Shown: positions 1 to 5,552, counted from the stretch's first letter. The stretch: 5,813 nt of DNA from Candidatus Zixiibacteriota bacterium (GCA_024275215.1 JAJRZO010000344.1:1-5813), one strand, 5' to 3'. Notes: generated by a model from the letters alone, not told the origin. Numbers and translations: made by a program.

Positions 1-2
1 CG

Positions 3-41
3 TGGCATAGCATTGACTTATACGCATTACGGGTGTCATGA
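3..41 (+). CDS. Possible 3' end of an upstream gene (partial, unidentified)
   Basis: The frame starting at base 3 stays open to a TGA at 39-41 that overlaps the lptB ATG in an ATGA arrangement, typical of translationally coupled genes. Only twelve codons are visible, too few to identify a product. In many diderm bacteria the gene before lptB is lptA or lptC, so this could be one of them, but that rests on family context and not on anything read here. A second frame ends at 8-10, so the upstream gene could instead stop there, leaving a 27-base spacer. Confidence 0.25.
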   Translation, partial: WHSIDLYALRVS

Positions 42-763
42 GCAGACTCCATTCAGAAGGATTGGTAAAGATATTCAAAGGCCGAAAGGTTGTTGATGAG
101 GTCTCAATTGATGTCAACAGTGGTGAAATCGTGGGATTACTCGGTCCGAATGGTGCGGGCAAGACCACAACATTCTACATGATTATCGGTTTTATCCAAC
201 CACGGCGTGGACGAGTCAAGATTGATGATTTTGATATGACTGGTCTTCCTATGTATAAACGGGCGCGTCGCGGGATAGGATACCTTGCGCAGGAGCCATC
301 GGTTTTCAGGAAACTGACGGTGGAGGACAATCTGAAAGCTATACTCCAGATGCGGCCAATGAGCCGTACAGACAGGAAATCCAGACTGGAATTACTGCTC
401 GAACAGCTTGATATTGCAAAAGTCCGTCGAAGTTATGCGTATACATTATCGGGAGGTGAGCGAAGAAGGGTCGAGATCGCGCGTGCGCTGGTTATGGAGC
501 CTGATTTTCTGCTCCTGGATGAACCATTCGCAGGTATCGATCCGATTGCTGTCGAGGACATTCAGGGGATTATCGCAGCTCTCAGGGATGAGAAACTCGG
601 TATTCTCATTACTGATCACAATGTGAGAGAGACTCTCTCTATAACTGACAGGGCTTATATCATGTGTGATGGCAAAATTCTCAAGGCGGGAACATCCGAA
701 TATCTCGCAAATGACCCTGAAGCCCGAAAAATATACCTTGGGGAGAAGTTCCGATTAAACTGA
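38..763 (+). CDS. lptB: LptB, ATPase subunit of the lipopolysaccharide export ABC transporter
   Basis: LptB is the cytoplasmic ATP-binding subunit that drives LptFG to extract lipopolysaccharide from the inner membrane and push it along the LptC-LptA bridge to the outer membrane. The 241-residue protein has the usual family length and every ABC element in order: Walker A GPNGAGKTT at 36-44, Q-loop Gln85 in GYLAQEPSVFRKLTVEDN, signature LSGGERRRVEIARAL at 137-151, Walker B LLLDEP at 158-163, D-loop GID at 166-168 and H-loop His194 in ITDH. The RRRVEIARAL form of the signature and the Q-loop text separate LptB from LivG/LivF-type amino-acid ABC proteins. No clear Shine-Dalgarno precedes the ATG. 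It probably overlaps the end of an upstream gene, which suggests coupling. The next gene, rpoN, starts 81 bases downstream, the order found in many proteobacteria. No residue looks damaged. Confidence 0.97.
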   Translation: MSRLHSEGLVKIFKGRKVVDEVSIDVNSGEIVGLLGPNGAGKTTTFYMIIGFIQPRRGRVKIDDFDMTGLPMYKRARRGIGYLAQEPSVFRKLTVEDNLKAILQMRPMSRTDRKSRLELLLEQLDIAKVRRSYAYTLSGGERRRVEIARALVMEPDFLLLDEPFAGIDPIAVEDIQGIIAALRDEKLGILITDHNVRETLSITDRAYIMCDGKILKAGTSEYLANDPEARKIYLGEKFRLN

Positions 764-833
764 TTTCGGAGAATGACCGATAAAACAAATGAGTGTTCGT
801 ATTTGTACAAGACTTTACATCTTATTGTGTAAC

Positions 834-847
834 AAGGTATTGTAGTG
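834..847 (+). promoter_or_regulatory. Ribosome binding site and GTG start of rpoN
   Basis: AAGG at 834-837 lies seven bases before GTG at 845. This start gives the N-terminus MKLELQVKMKQ, which fits the opening of sigma-54 region I. The next in-frame ATG (869) would remove conserved activator-responsive residues, so the GTG is preferred. Confidence 0.7.
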
Positions 848-2257
848 AAGCTTGAACTTCAGGTGAAAATGAAGCAGGTGCTGGCGCCGCAGCTCATTCA
901 ATCATTGAAAATGCTGCAGATGCCGGTTTTGAGACTCGAACAGAAACTCCGTCAGGAACTCTCGACCAATCCGCTGCTTGAAGAAATCGAAACATTGGAA
1001 AATACGATTGAAGAACCGGAAGACCCTACTCTCTCGACAGATGATCCAAAGCTTGACCCGAAGATGGACAGGATCGACTGGGACTACTATCTCGGTGATG
1101 ACGCTGATGATTACACATTCCGAAGGATGCGGGAGCATACCGAGGATCGTCAGAAAGAAACTCCCGCAACCGACAGGACGCTTTACGAGCACCTTCTCGA
1201 GCAGCTCGGTTTCCTGAAACTCTCAGAAGATGAATTTGCTATTGGGGATTTCATTATTGGCAATATCGACGAGAACGGCTATCTGACCTGCTCTGTCGAG
1301 GAAATTGCCGAGATGCTCAAAGTAGATCGCGAAAAAGTCGATAAAATGCTTCAGTTGATACAGAAGTTCGACCCACTCGGCGTGGGGGCGCGGAATCTTC
1401 AGGAATCATTGCTCATACAACTCAGAGAAAAAGGACACAAAGACTCTCTGGCATATCGAATAATCGATGAGTGCTTTGAATCACTCGACAGAAAGAGCCA
1501 TTTACAACTCGCCAAGGCGACCGGTTCAACACCTGAGCGTGTGCAGGAAGCCATGGATCTGATCAGGACTCTTTCTCCCAAACCGACAACAGGCAGATTC
1601 GATCCTGCGGCGATCCCGATAGTTCCGGATTTGATCGTGGAAAAAGTCGGCGATGAATATATCGTCTTTCACAATGACAAACATACTCCGCGGCTTCGCA
1701 TAAACTCGTCATACAGGTCTCTCCTGAAACGGGGTAACGAAACACCATCGGAAACGAAGAAATATATCAGGGAAAAACTCGAACAAGCCAGATGGCTGCT
1801 GAATTCGGTCAATCAGCGGCGAACAACAATGATAAGGGTGATGACTGCAATTGTGAATGAGCAGCATGAATTCTTCGAGAAAGGTCCCGATTACCTTAAA
1901 CCGCTTATCATGGAAGATATTGCCGAAATTGTTGATATGAATGTCGCCACTATTTCGCGCGTTTCCAATGACAAGTATGTTCAGACTCCCCAGGGAGTTT
2001 ATGAAATCAAGTATTTTTTCAATACCGGCCTTCCCACGAAAGACGGTGATCAGCTTGTCAAACGACGGGTCAAACAAAAACTCGAAGAAATCATCAAGTC
2101 GGAGGATCCTGCATCGCCATTCTCTGACCAGGAGATTCATAAACGGTTGGAGGCGGAGGGCATCAGCATAGCCCGCAGGACTGTTACAAAATACCGTGAG
2201 GAACTGAAAATCCTTCCCGCGCGCTTCAGAAAGCGCGTGGCTAAAGATAGTAGTTGA
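845..2257 (+). CDS. rpoN: RNA polymerase sigma-54 factor RpoN
   Basis: Sigma-54 directs RNA polymerase to -24/-12 promoters and needs AAA+ enhancer-binding activators to open them. It commonly controls nitrogen use, motility, envelope and stress genes. The 470-residue product is close to the usual 470-500. Region I is at about 1-50 (glutamine- and leucine-rich, KQVLAPQLIQSLKMLQMPVL, then NPLLEE). An acidic region II linker follows at roughly 48-105, rich in Glu and Asp. The core-binding domain is at about 105-300 and includes FDPLGVGARNLQESLLIQL. The DNA-binding helix-turn-helix is at about 356-392 (MEDIAEIVDMNVATISRVSN, then KYVQTPQGVYEIKYFF). The RpoN box ARRTVTKYRE at 443-452, which reads the -24 element, is intact. 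It starts with GTG. A strong 10-bp hairpin lies within its last codons. The neighbours lptB upstream and hpf downstream are its classic partners. Confidence 0.98.
   Translation: MKLELQVKMKQVLAPQLIQSLKMLQMPVLRLEQKLRQELSTNPLLEEIETLENTIEEPEDPTLSTDDPKLDPKMDRIDWDYYLGDDADDYTFRRMREHTEDRQKETPATDRTLYEHLLEQLGFLKLSEDEFAIGDFIIGNIDENGYLTCSVEEIAEMLKVDREKVDKMLQLIQKFDPLGVGARNLQESLLIQLREKGHKDSLAYRIIDECFESLDRKSHLQLAKATGSTPERVQEAMDLIRTLSPKPTTGRFDPAAIPIVPDLIVEKVGDEYIVFHNDKHTPRLRINSSYRSLLKRGNETPSETKKYIREKLEQARWLLNSVNQRRTTMIRVMTAIVNEQHEFFEKGPDYLKPLIMEDIAEIVDMNVATISRVSNDKYVQTPQGVYEIKYFFNTGLPTKDGDQLVKRRVKQKLEEIIKSEDPASPFSDQEIHKRLEAEGISIARRTVTKYREELKILPARFRKRVAKDSS
2217..2240 (+). other. Strong hairpin within the 3' end of rpoN
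   Basis: The arms CCGCGCGCTT (2217-2226) and AAGCGCGTGG (2231-2240) pair over 10 bp with one G-U, around a CAGA tetraloop. The structure ends 15 bases before the rpoN stop codon. No T tract follows, so it is not a canonical intrinsic terminator. It may protect the 3' end of a processed lptB-rpoN transcript, or may simply reflect the arginine- and alanine-rich coding sequence. Confidence 0.5.
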
Positions 2258-2602
2258 CTTCCTGAGAAAAGTGAGCTTTCTTGATTATTGGAATGAGGAA
2301 AGTCAAAACTGAAGCTTGCCTCGCTTGTCCACGTTCAGAAGCGTATAACTTTGAGAACCTGTTGCACTCTCTTGTGGCGGGTAGCTCTTGTGGTGTTGAG
2401 TTTTCTGTTCCGGCAGGATTGTCAAGGTCTCATGCTTTTTTGATGAGTTTCTGTTCACAATCCTCTGACATTTGCAACTCCGCGAGACTTGAAAATGTAA
2501 AAACCTCTTGCATGGTTGTTGATCGGGTCAGCAGTGTTTTCCCCCAGTTGTCCGATCTTCAGCAAAAGCTCAACAGAAACATGTCCCCGAAAGGAGTCTG
2601 AC
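2258..2602 (+). other. 345-base gap between rpoN and hpf, no supported gene
   Basis: I see no RNA gene, clear promoter or terminator here. A reading frame is open from TTG 2281 (ATG 2293) to TGA 2599-2601, about 102-106 codons, ending one base before the hpf ATG. Its product resembles no family I know, it has no Shine-Dalgarno sequence, and it is rich in Ser and Cys with no domain-like pattern. A 9-base direct repeat CTCTTGTGG occurs at 2369-2377 and 2385-2393. TTGACT at 2254-2259, across the rpoN stop, could be a -35 element but no good -10 follows at the right distance. The length suggests a promoter or leader for hpf that I cannot place. Confidence 0.5.
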
Positions 2603-2605
2603 ATG
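2591..2605 (+). promoter_or_regulatory. Ribosome binding site fixing the hpf start
   Basis: AAGGAG at 2591-2596 is followed by six bases and then ATG at 2603. The reading frame extends upstream to a TTG at 2516. The strong Shine-Dalgarno, together with the family-typical N-terminus MNVSITARHF, places the true start at 2603. Confidence 0.9.
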
Positions 2606-2965
2606 AATGTATCAATCACGGCCAGACATTTCGATTTGAGTCCCGAACTGAAGTCCTTTGTCGAGGACGAGCTTCAAAAGCTCGGCAGGTATTTTGACAA
2701 TATCGTATCCAGCAATGTTGTGCTTGAAGTTGAAAGCTATCGTCAGCGCTCGGAAGTGACATTGAAAGTCTCTGGAGCGACACTGACAGGAACCGGTGAA
2801 TCGGATGACATGTATGTTTCTGTTGAAGAGAGTCTCGACAAACTTAAACGTCAATTGAAAAAATACAAGGGCAAGCTCAAAGACAAGCATCAGAAGAAAA
2901 TCTCAGCCGAGAAAAGTACTCCGCCCGAATTGACGTCAGATGATGACATAACGCTTGATTATTAG
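2603..2965 (+). CDS. hpf: Ribosome hibernation promoting factor, short form (HPF/YfiA family)
   Basis: HPF-family proteins bind the decoding centre of the 30S subunit in stationary phase or starvation, blocking translation and protecting idle ribosomes. The 120-residue product shows the family pattern throughout: MNVSITARHFDLSPELKSFVEDELQKLGRYFDNI at the N-terminus, a beta strand (VVLEVES), then the SGATLTGTGESDDMYVSVEESLDKLKRQLKKYKGKLKDK segment, whose basic helix contacts 16S rRNA. An acidic tail of about 22 residues follows (ending SDDDITLDY). It has no long-form C-terminal dimerisation domain, so any 100S-like dimer would need a second factor or the short-HPF/RMF route. Placement after rpoN matches E. 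coli and many other diderms. The stop codon is five bases before hprK. The symbol raiA is sometimes used for the same family. Confidence 0.95.
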   Translation: MNVSITARHFDLSPELKSFVEDELQKLGRYFDNIVSSNVVLEVESYRQRSEVTLKVSGATLTGTGESDDMYVSVEESLDKLKRQLKKYKGKLKDKHQKKISAEKSTPPELTSDDDITLDY

Positions 2966-2970
2966 ATATC

Positions 2971-3942
2971 ATGCCTGAAATCACTGTCGAGAAACTATAT
3001 CAGGAGCACAAGGAAGAATTTGAGCTATATCTGCTCACTGATGGCTCCGGTCTGAAGAAAAAAATCGAGACTCCTGCCGTACACAGACCGGGGTTGGCGC
3101 TCGCCGGATTCACACAGAGATTTCCTCACAGACGGGCGTTAATTCTTGGCGAGACCGAAATGGCATTTCTTGCCAGCCTCTCTACTGAGGAGAGGATTCG
3201 ACTTCTCAGGAACTTCTTCTCGTTTGATGTGCCTCTACTTATTGTCACCAAAGGGCTTAATCCGCCGAAAGAATTGTTGAGGCTGGCAACCGAAAACAAC
3301 ACTGCAATCATCCAGACCCGTTTCAATACGGCTGATTTCATGATCCAGTTCTCCGGATTTCTCGATGAATTCTTCGCTCCGCGCATAACATTGCATGGTA
3401 CTCTCGTTGATGTCTATGGCGTCGGGCTTCTTTACACAGGCAAGGCGGGGATCGGGAAATCGGAATGTTCACTGGATTTGGTAGAACGCGGCCATCGTCT
3501 TGTCGCGGATGATATGATCAATGTCGTCAAGAAATCCCAGAATCTGATAGTTGGATCAGCCTCCGAATTGCTTGGGCATCACATGGAAGTTCGAGGGATA
3601 GGGGTTGTCGATATTGAGAGGCTCTTCGGCATCAGGGCAATCCGAATGCAGAAAAGAGTCGAGGTCGAAGTGCGCCTCGTTCTATGGGATGAGACAAAGG
3701 ACAAGTATGAACGGCTCGGTATGGAAGAGAAATACACGACTGTTCTTGGTGTCGAAATGCCGGTTGTGACAATCCCGGTATCGCCAGGAAAAAACATCAC
3801 TGTGATCTCCGAAGTGATCGCTATGAATCACATGCAGAAAACATACGGTGAGAATGCAGCAGTTGAATTCTCTCGAAGACTCTCGGAAAAAATCCAGCGG
3901 CAGCTTGCCAGTAAAAGGTATCTTCAGAGCGATTACGAATAG
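2971..3942 (+). CDS. hprK: HPr kinase/phosphorylase HprK
   Basis: HprK phosphorylates, and in the reverse direction dephosphorylates by phosphorolysis, the regulatory serine (Ser46) of the phosphocarrier HPr, linking carbon or energy state to PTS activity and regulation. The 323-residue product is of normal length. The N-terminal domain (about 1-135) has family-like text such as RPGLALAGFTQRFPHRRALILGETEMAFL. The catalytic domain has conserved His142 in LHGTLVDVYG, Walker A GKAGIGKS at 157-164, GHRLVADD at 174-181 with the catalytic acidic pair, the family signature MEVRGIGVVDIERLFG at 205-220, and the C-terminal stretch VPVSPGKNITVISEVIAMNH. All key residues are present, so it should be active. 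The ATG is five bases after the hpf stop and has no visible Shine-Dalgarno, suggesting coupling to hpf translation. A strong terminator follows. No ptsH or other PTS gene is visible here. Confidence 0.96.
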   Translation: MPEITVEKLYQEHKEEFELYLLTDGSGLKKKIETPAVHRPGLALAGFTQRFPHRRALILGETEMAFLASLSTEERIRLLRNFFSFDVPLLIVTKGLNPPKELLRLATENNTAIIQTRFNTADFMIQFSGFLDEFFAPRITLHGTLVDVYGVGLLYTGKAGIGKSECSLDLVERGHRLVADDMINVVKKSQNLIVGSASELLGHHMEVRGIGVVDIERLFGIRAIRMQKRVEVEVRLVLWDETKDKYERLGMEEKYTTVLGVEMPVVTIPVSPGKNITVISEVIAMNHMQKTYGENAAVEFSRRLSEKIQRQLASKRYLQSDYE

Positions 3943-3962
3943 TCACTTCTGAAAGAGAGCAT

Positions 3963-3993
3963 AAAGAGCGGGAAGGTTTCTTTCCGCTCTTTT
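3963..3993 (+). terminator. Intrinsic terminator after hprK
   Basis: The arms 3963-3974 (AAAGAGCGGGAA) and 3981-3992 (TTTCCGCTCTTT) form a 12-bp stem with one G-U pair around the loop GGTTTC, ending in TTTT. It starts 20 bases after the hprK stop and probably ends the lptB-rpoN-hpf-hprK transcription unit. The A run on the left arm means it could also work weakly on the - strand. Confidence 0.88.
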
Positions 3994-4003
3994 CATCAAT
4001 TAT

Positions 4004-4042
4004 CAGATATATCACATCGCTGTCGATAAAGAGGTATATCTG
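4004..4042. repeat. Inverted repeat downstream of the hprK terminator
   Basis: The arms CAGATATATC (4004-4013) and GGTATATCTG (4033-4042) are complementary over 10 positions with one G-U, separated by 19 bases. The perfect core is 8 bp. The spacer contains GTCGATAA (4022-4029), and GCTGTCG is directly repeated at 4019-4025 and 4042-4048. It could be an operator or a structured RNA element, but its function is unknown. Confidence 0.45.
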
Positions 4043-4123
4043 CTGTCGCAACACTCTCCAGCAAACCGACCCTGCTCTAAGCCATTGAATATGTGGTGAT
4101 TACAAAGCTCGCAACTAATACTG

Positions 4124-4150
4124 TAAGGCATACTTCAAGATTACCGATAA
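4124..4150 (+). promoter_or_regulatory. Candidate sigma-28 (FliA-type) promoter for cheW
   Basis: TAAGGCAT (4124-4131), 11 bases, then ACCGATAA (4143-4150) resembles the enterobacterial flagellar sigma-28 consensus TAAAGTTT-N11-GCCGATAA, with 5 of 8 and 7 of 8 matches at the exact spacing. Sigma-28 often controls chemotaxis genes, which fits the cheW gene downstream. Against it, single-mismatch copies of the -10 octamer also occur inside coding sequence in this window (1338 and 4559), so chance cannot be excluded. Transcription would start near 4156-4158 and leave a leader of about 135 bases. Confidence 0.4.
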
Positions 4151-4156
4151 GATAAT

Positions 4157-4186
4157 ATGAATCGGATCTCTGTATCTCGGATTCAT
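4157..4186 (+). repeat. Inverted repeat in the cheW leader
   Basis: ATGAATC (4157-4163) and GATTCAT (4180-4186) are perfect 7-bp inverted arms. After one mismatch, two more pairs (GA with TC) extend the stem. If the sigma-28-like promoter just upstream is real, this hairpin would sit at the extreme 5' end of the cheW mRNA, where it could stabilise the message. It could also be an operator for a dimeric regulator. Confidence 0.45.
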
Positions 4187-4280
4187 GCTATGAAATGAGT
4201 CCCCACTTGATGACGACAGGGTGCGATTCTGATTGTAAACCGTAGCAGGGATTATGTAGCTTTAATAGTCCATGCGACTC

Positions 4281-4293
4281 GGAGGGGAAAATG
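4281..4293 (+). promoter_or_regulatory. Ribosome binding site of cheW
   Basis: GGAGG at 4281-4285 is followed by five bases and then ATG at 4291. This is a strong site, and it supports the 170-residue start over any later methionine. Confidence 0.85.
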
Positions 4294-4803
4294 GCGAGAA
4301 TCAAAGAAGTCGAAACTGTCACCAGCGTCGCTGGAGCGGCAAAGAATGCCGGTGAAGATATTCTCCAGTTGGTTTCGTTCAAGATCGGTGAGGAGGAGTT
4401 CGGTGTCGATATTCTGAAAGTGCAGGAAATCAACCGGCTTGTCGAGATAACCAGAGTCCCGAGATCGCCTGATTTTGTCGAAGGCGTCATCAATCTCAGG
4501 GGCAAAGTAATTCCGATCATCGATCTCAGGAAGCGATTCATGATGGAGGCGAGAGAATCCGATAAAGATACGCGCATCGTTGTAGTTTATATCAAAGGTC
4601 AGGTGATGGGTATGATTGTCGATGGCGTTTCCGAAGTGCTTCGTTTGCCTAAGGACACTATCGAACCGCCGCCGGATATCGCAACATCGGTCGATTCGGA
4701 ATACATCCAGGGCGTTGCAATGCTGGAAGATCGGCTGCTGATTTTCCTGGACTTGTCACGGGTGTTTTCAGAGAAAGAACGGATTGCGCTGTCACAGATG
4801 TAA
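4291..4803 (+). CDS. cheW: CheW-type chemotaxis coupling protein
   Basis: CheW links methyl-accepting chemoreceptors to the histidine kinase CheA in polar signalling arrays. The 170-residue product is one CheW domain (about 23-163) after a short N-terminal extension of about 22 residues. It reads QLVSFKIGEEEFGVDILKVQ at 26-45, then EINRLVEITRVPRSPDFVEG (46-65) and VINLRGKVIPIIDLRKRF (66-83) with the conserved NLRG arginine at 70. GMIVDGVSEVLRLP and LIFLDLSRVFSEKE complete the fold. There is no receiver domain, so it is not CheV, and no kinase domain, so it is not CheA. It stands alone, with a terminator on each side and no other che or fla gene in view. Partners must be encoded elsewhere, and it may serve an additional array or a non-motility pathway. 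A sigma-28-like promoter candidate precedes it. Confidence 0.94.
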   Translation: MARIKEVETVTSVAGAAKNAGEDILQLVSFKIGEEEFGVDILKVQEINRLVEITRVPRSPDFVEGVINLRGKVIPIIDLRKRFMMEARESDKDTRIVVVYIKGQVMGMIVDGVSEVLRLPKDTIEPPPDIATSVDSEYIQGVAMLEDRLLIFLDLSRVFSEKERIALSQM

Positions 4804-4885
4804 GAAAGATTAAGGCGATGCGTACAGAGGGGCTGATGTAAGGTTCACTGTATCGCTGTTACGACACGGGGCTATTGATGAAGGG

Positions 4886-5548
4886 CTACACCTGCGTGGT
4901 ATTTTCGCCGCGCAGGTTTTTTCGTTCCCTGTTCCACACGTCTTCAAGCGCTGACTCGAAATCATTGAACGTAATTTTGTGACCGAGTTCCTCCAGCGAT
5001 GTCACGAAATCTTTGTGGTAACGACCTCGCCGATAATCAGGCATACGGGGCGGTGGCTTGAGATAGCGTTCGATCAGATTGACATCACATGCAACATTGA
5101 GGATTGCATGATAAAAGATAACATCCTTGTTTCTGTACAGCGCAGTACCTGCAATCTTGCGATCATCAATCGCGATGTCTGAGATACCACGATGAGAAAG
5201 ATTGTCGATTCCGAGTGTCGATAGCGCATCTATGACGATGGCATTGAACTTTTTGAAGTACCCGACAGTATCTTTCAATCCCTCGCCGTAAAGCGCAAAC
5301 GAGCAAACATACATATTGGGAGCGAGAAGAACAGCGCAGCCTCCCGTGTCTCTCCGATAGACCGGGATACTGTCGGACACTATCCTGTCGAGATGAAGCT
5401 CTGTTTCAGGATCGGAGCCGTTCCCGATAACGACAATCGTCCGGTCAGGAATCCATGCCAGATATCGATGATGTCCATTATTGTTTTTCTTTTCAAGCAG
5501 CACAGCATCCGGCAGATTATATTCGAGTGGAGTGAAACGTTCCGACAT
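4886..5548 (-). CDS. Lipoate-protein ligase A family protein (short form)
   Basis: Members of this biotin/lipoate A/B ligase fold activate lipoate (or octanoate) with ATP and attach it to a lysine of the E2 and H-protein lipoyl domains, in the cytoplasm. The 220-residue product shows VYRRDTGGCAVLLAP at 63-77 (the RR..GGG lipoate-binding loop, with Cys71 where Gly is usual), NMYVCSFAL at 78-86, GISDIAIDDRKIAGTA at 121-136 with the conserved lysine 131, and YHAILNV at 146-152. The stretch PDYRRGRYHKDF at 170-181 recalls short bacterial ligase-like proteins. It lacks the C-terminal accessory domain of E. coli LplA (about 337 residues), so a separate partner or a transferase activity is possible. 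I chose ATG 5548 because GAGG (5555-5558) lies six bases upstream. A TTG at 5560 would overlap that site. It converges on cheW and no lipoylated protein gene is adjacent. Confidence 0.85.
   Translation of the reverse strand: MSERFTPLEYNLPDAVLLEKKNNNGHHRYLAWIPDRTIVVIGNGSDPETELHLDRIVSDSIPVYRRDTGGCAVLLAPNMYVCSFALYGEGLKDTVGYFKKFNAIVIDALSTLGIDNLSHRGISDIAIDDRKIAGTALYRNKDVIFYHAILNVACDVNLIERYLKPPPRMPDYRRGRYHKDFVTSLEELGHKITFNDFESALEDVWNRERKNLRGENTTQV
4890..4922 (+). terminator. Intrinsic terminator after cheW, inside the convergent gene
   Basis: ACCTGCGTGG (4890-4899) pairs with CCGCGCAGGT (4908-4917) over 10 bp including one T-G, around an 8-base loop, followed by six T residues (4917-4922). Orientation fits cheW, whose stop is 86 bases upstream. 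The hairpin lies wholly within the last dozen codons of the - strand lipoate ligase gene. On the - strand it lacks a downstream T tract, so it should act in one direction only. Confidence 0.85.
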
Positions 5549-5552
5549 TCTG

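Noticed and set aside
803..833. TTGTACAA palindrome (803-810) and TTACA/TGTAA inverted repeat (815-832) before rpoN as operator sites
   Set aside because: Arms are only 4-5 bp in an A/T-rich spacer, so chance is likely.
1709..2140. 143-codon - strand frame inside rpoN
   Set aside because: It lies wholly within a well-conserved sigma-54 gene on the other strand, and its product has no family resemblance.
2281..2601. 106-codon open frame between rpoN and hpf as a gene
   Set aside because: TTG start, no Shine-Dalgarno, no recognisable domain and an odd Ser/Cys-rich composition. Kept only as a finding to test by comparison.
2516..2602. N-terminal extension of hpf from a TTG start
   Set aside because: The strong AAGGAG site at 2591-2596 and the family-typical N-terminus place the start at 2603.
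4022..4029. Second sigma-28-like -10 (GTCGATAA) upstream of cheW
   Set aside because: The bases at the -35 position (TCAGATAT) match poorly, and the motif lies in the loop of an inverted repeat.
4188..4577. 129-codon - strand frame over the cheW start
   Set aside because: Shadow of cheW in the opposite strand. cheW has a strong ribosome binding site and clear homology.
4813..4857. Bulged stem GCGAT..ACAG with CTGTATCGC after cheW
   Set aside because: It needs a 4-base bulge and a long loop and has no T tract. The downstream 4890-4922 hairpin is a far better terminator.
5029..5036. Exact sigma-28 -10 octamer GCCGATAA on the + strand
   Set aside because: It lies inside the ligase coding sequence with no -35 block at the right distance and no gene in a sensible position downstream.
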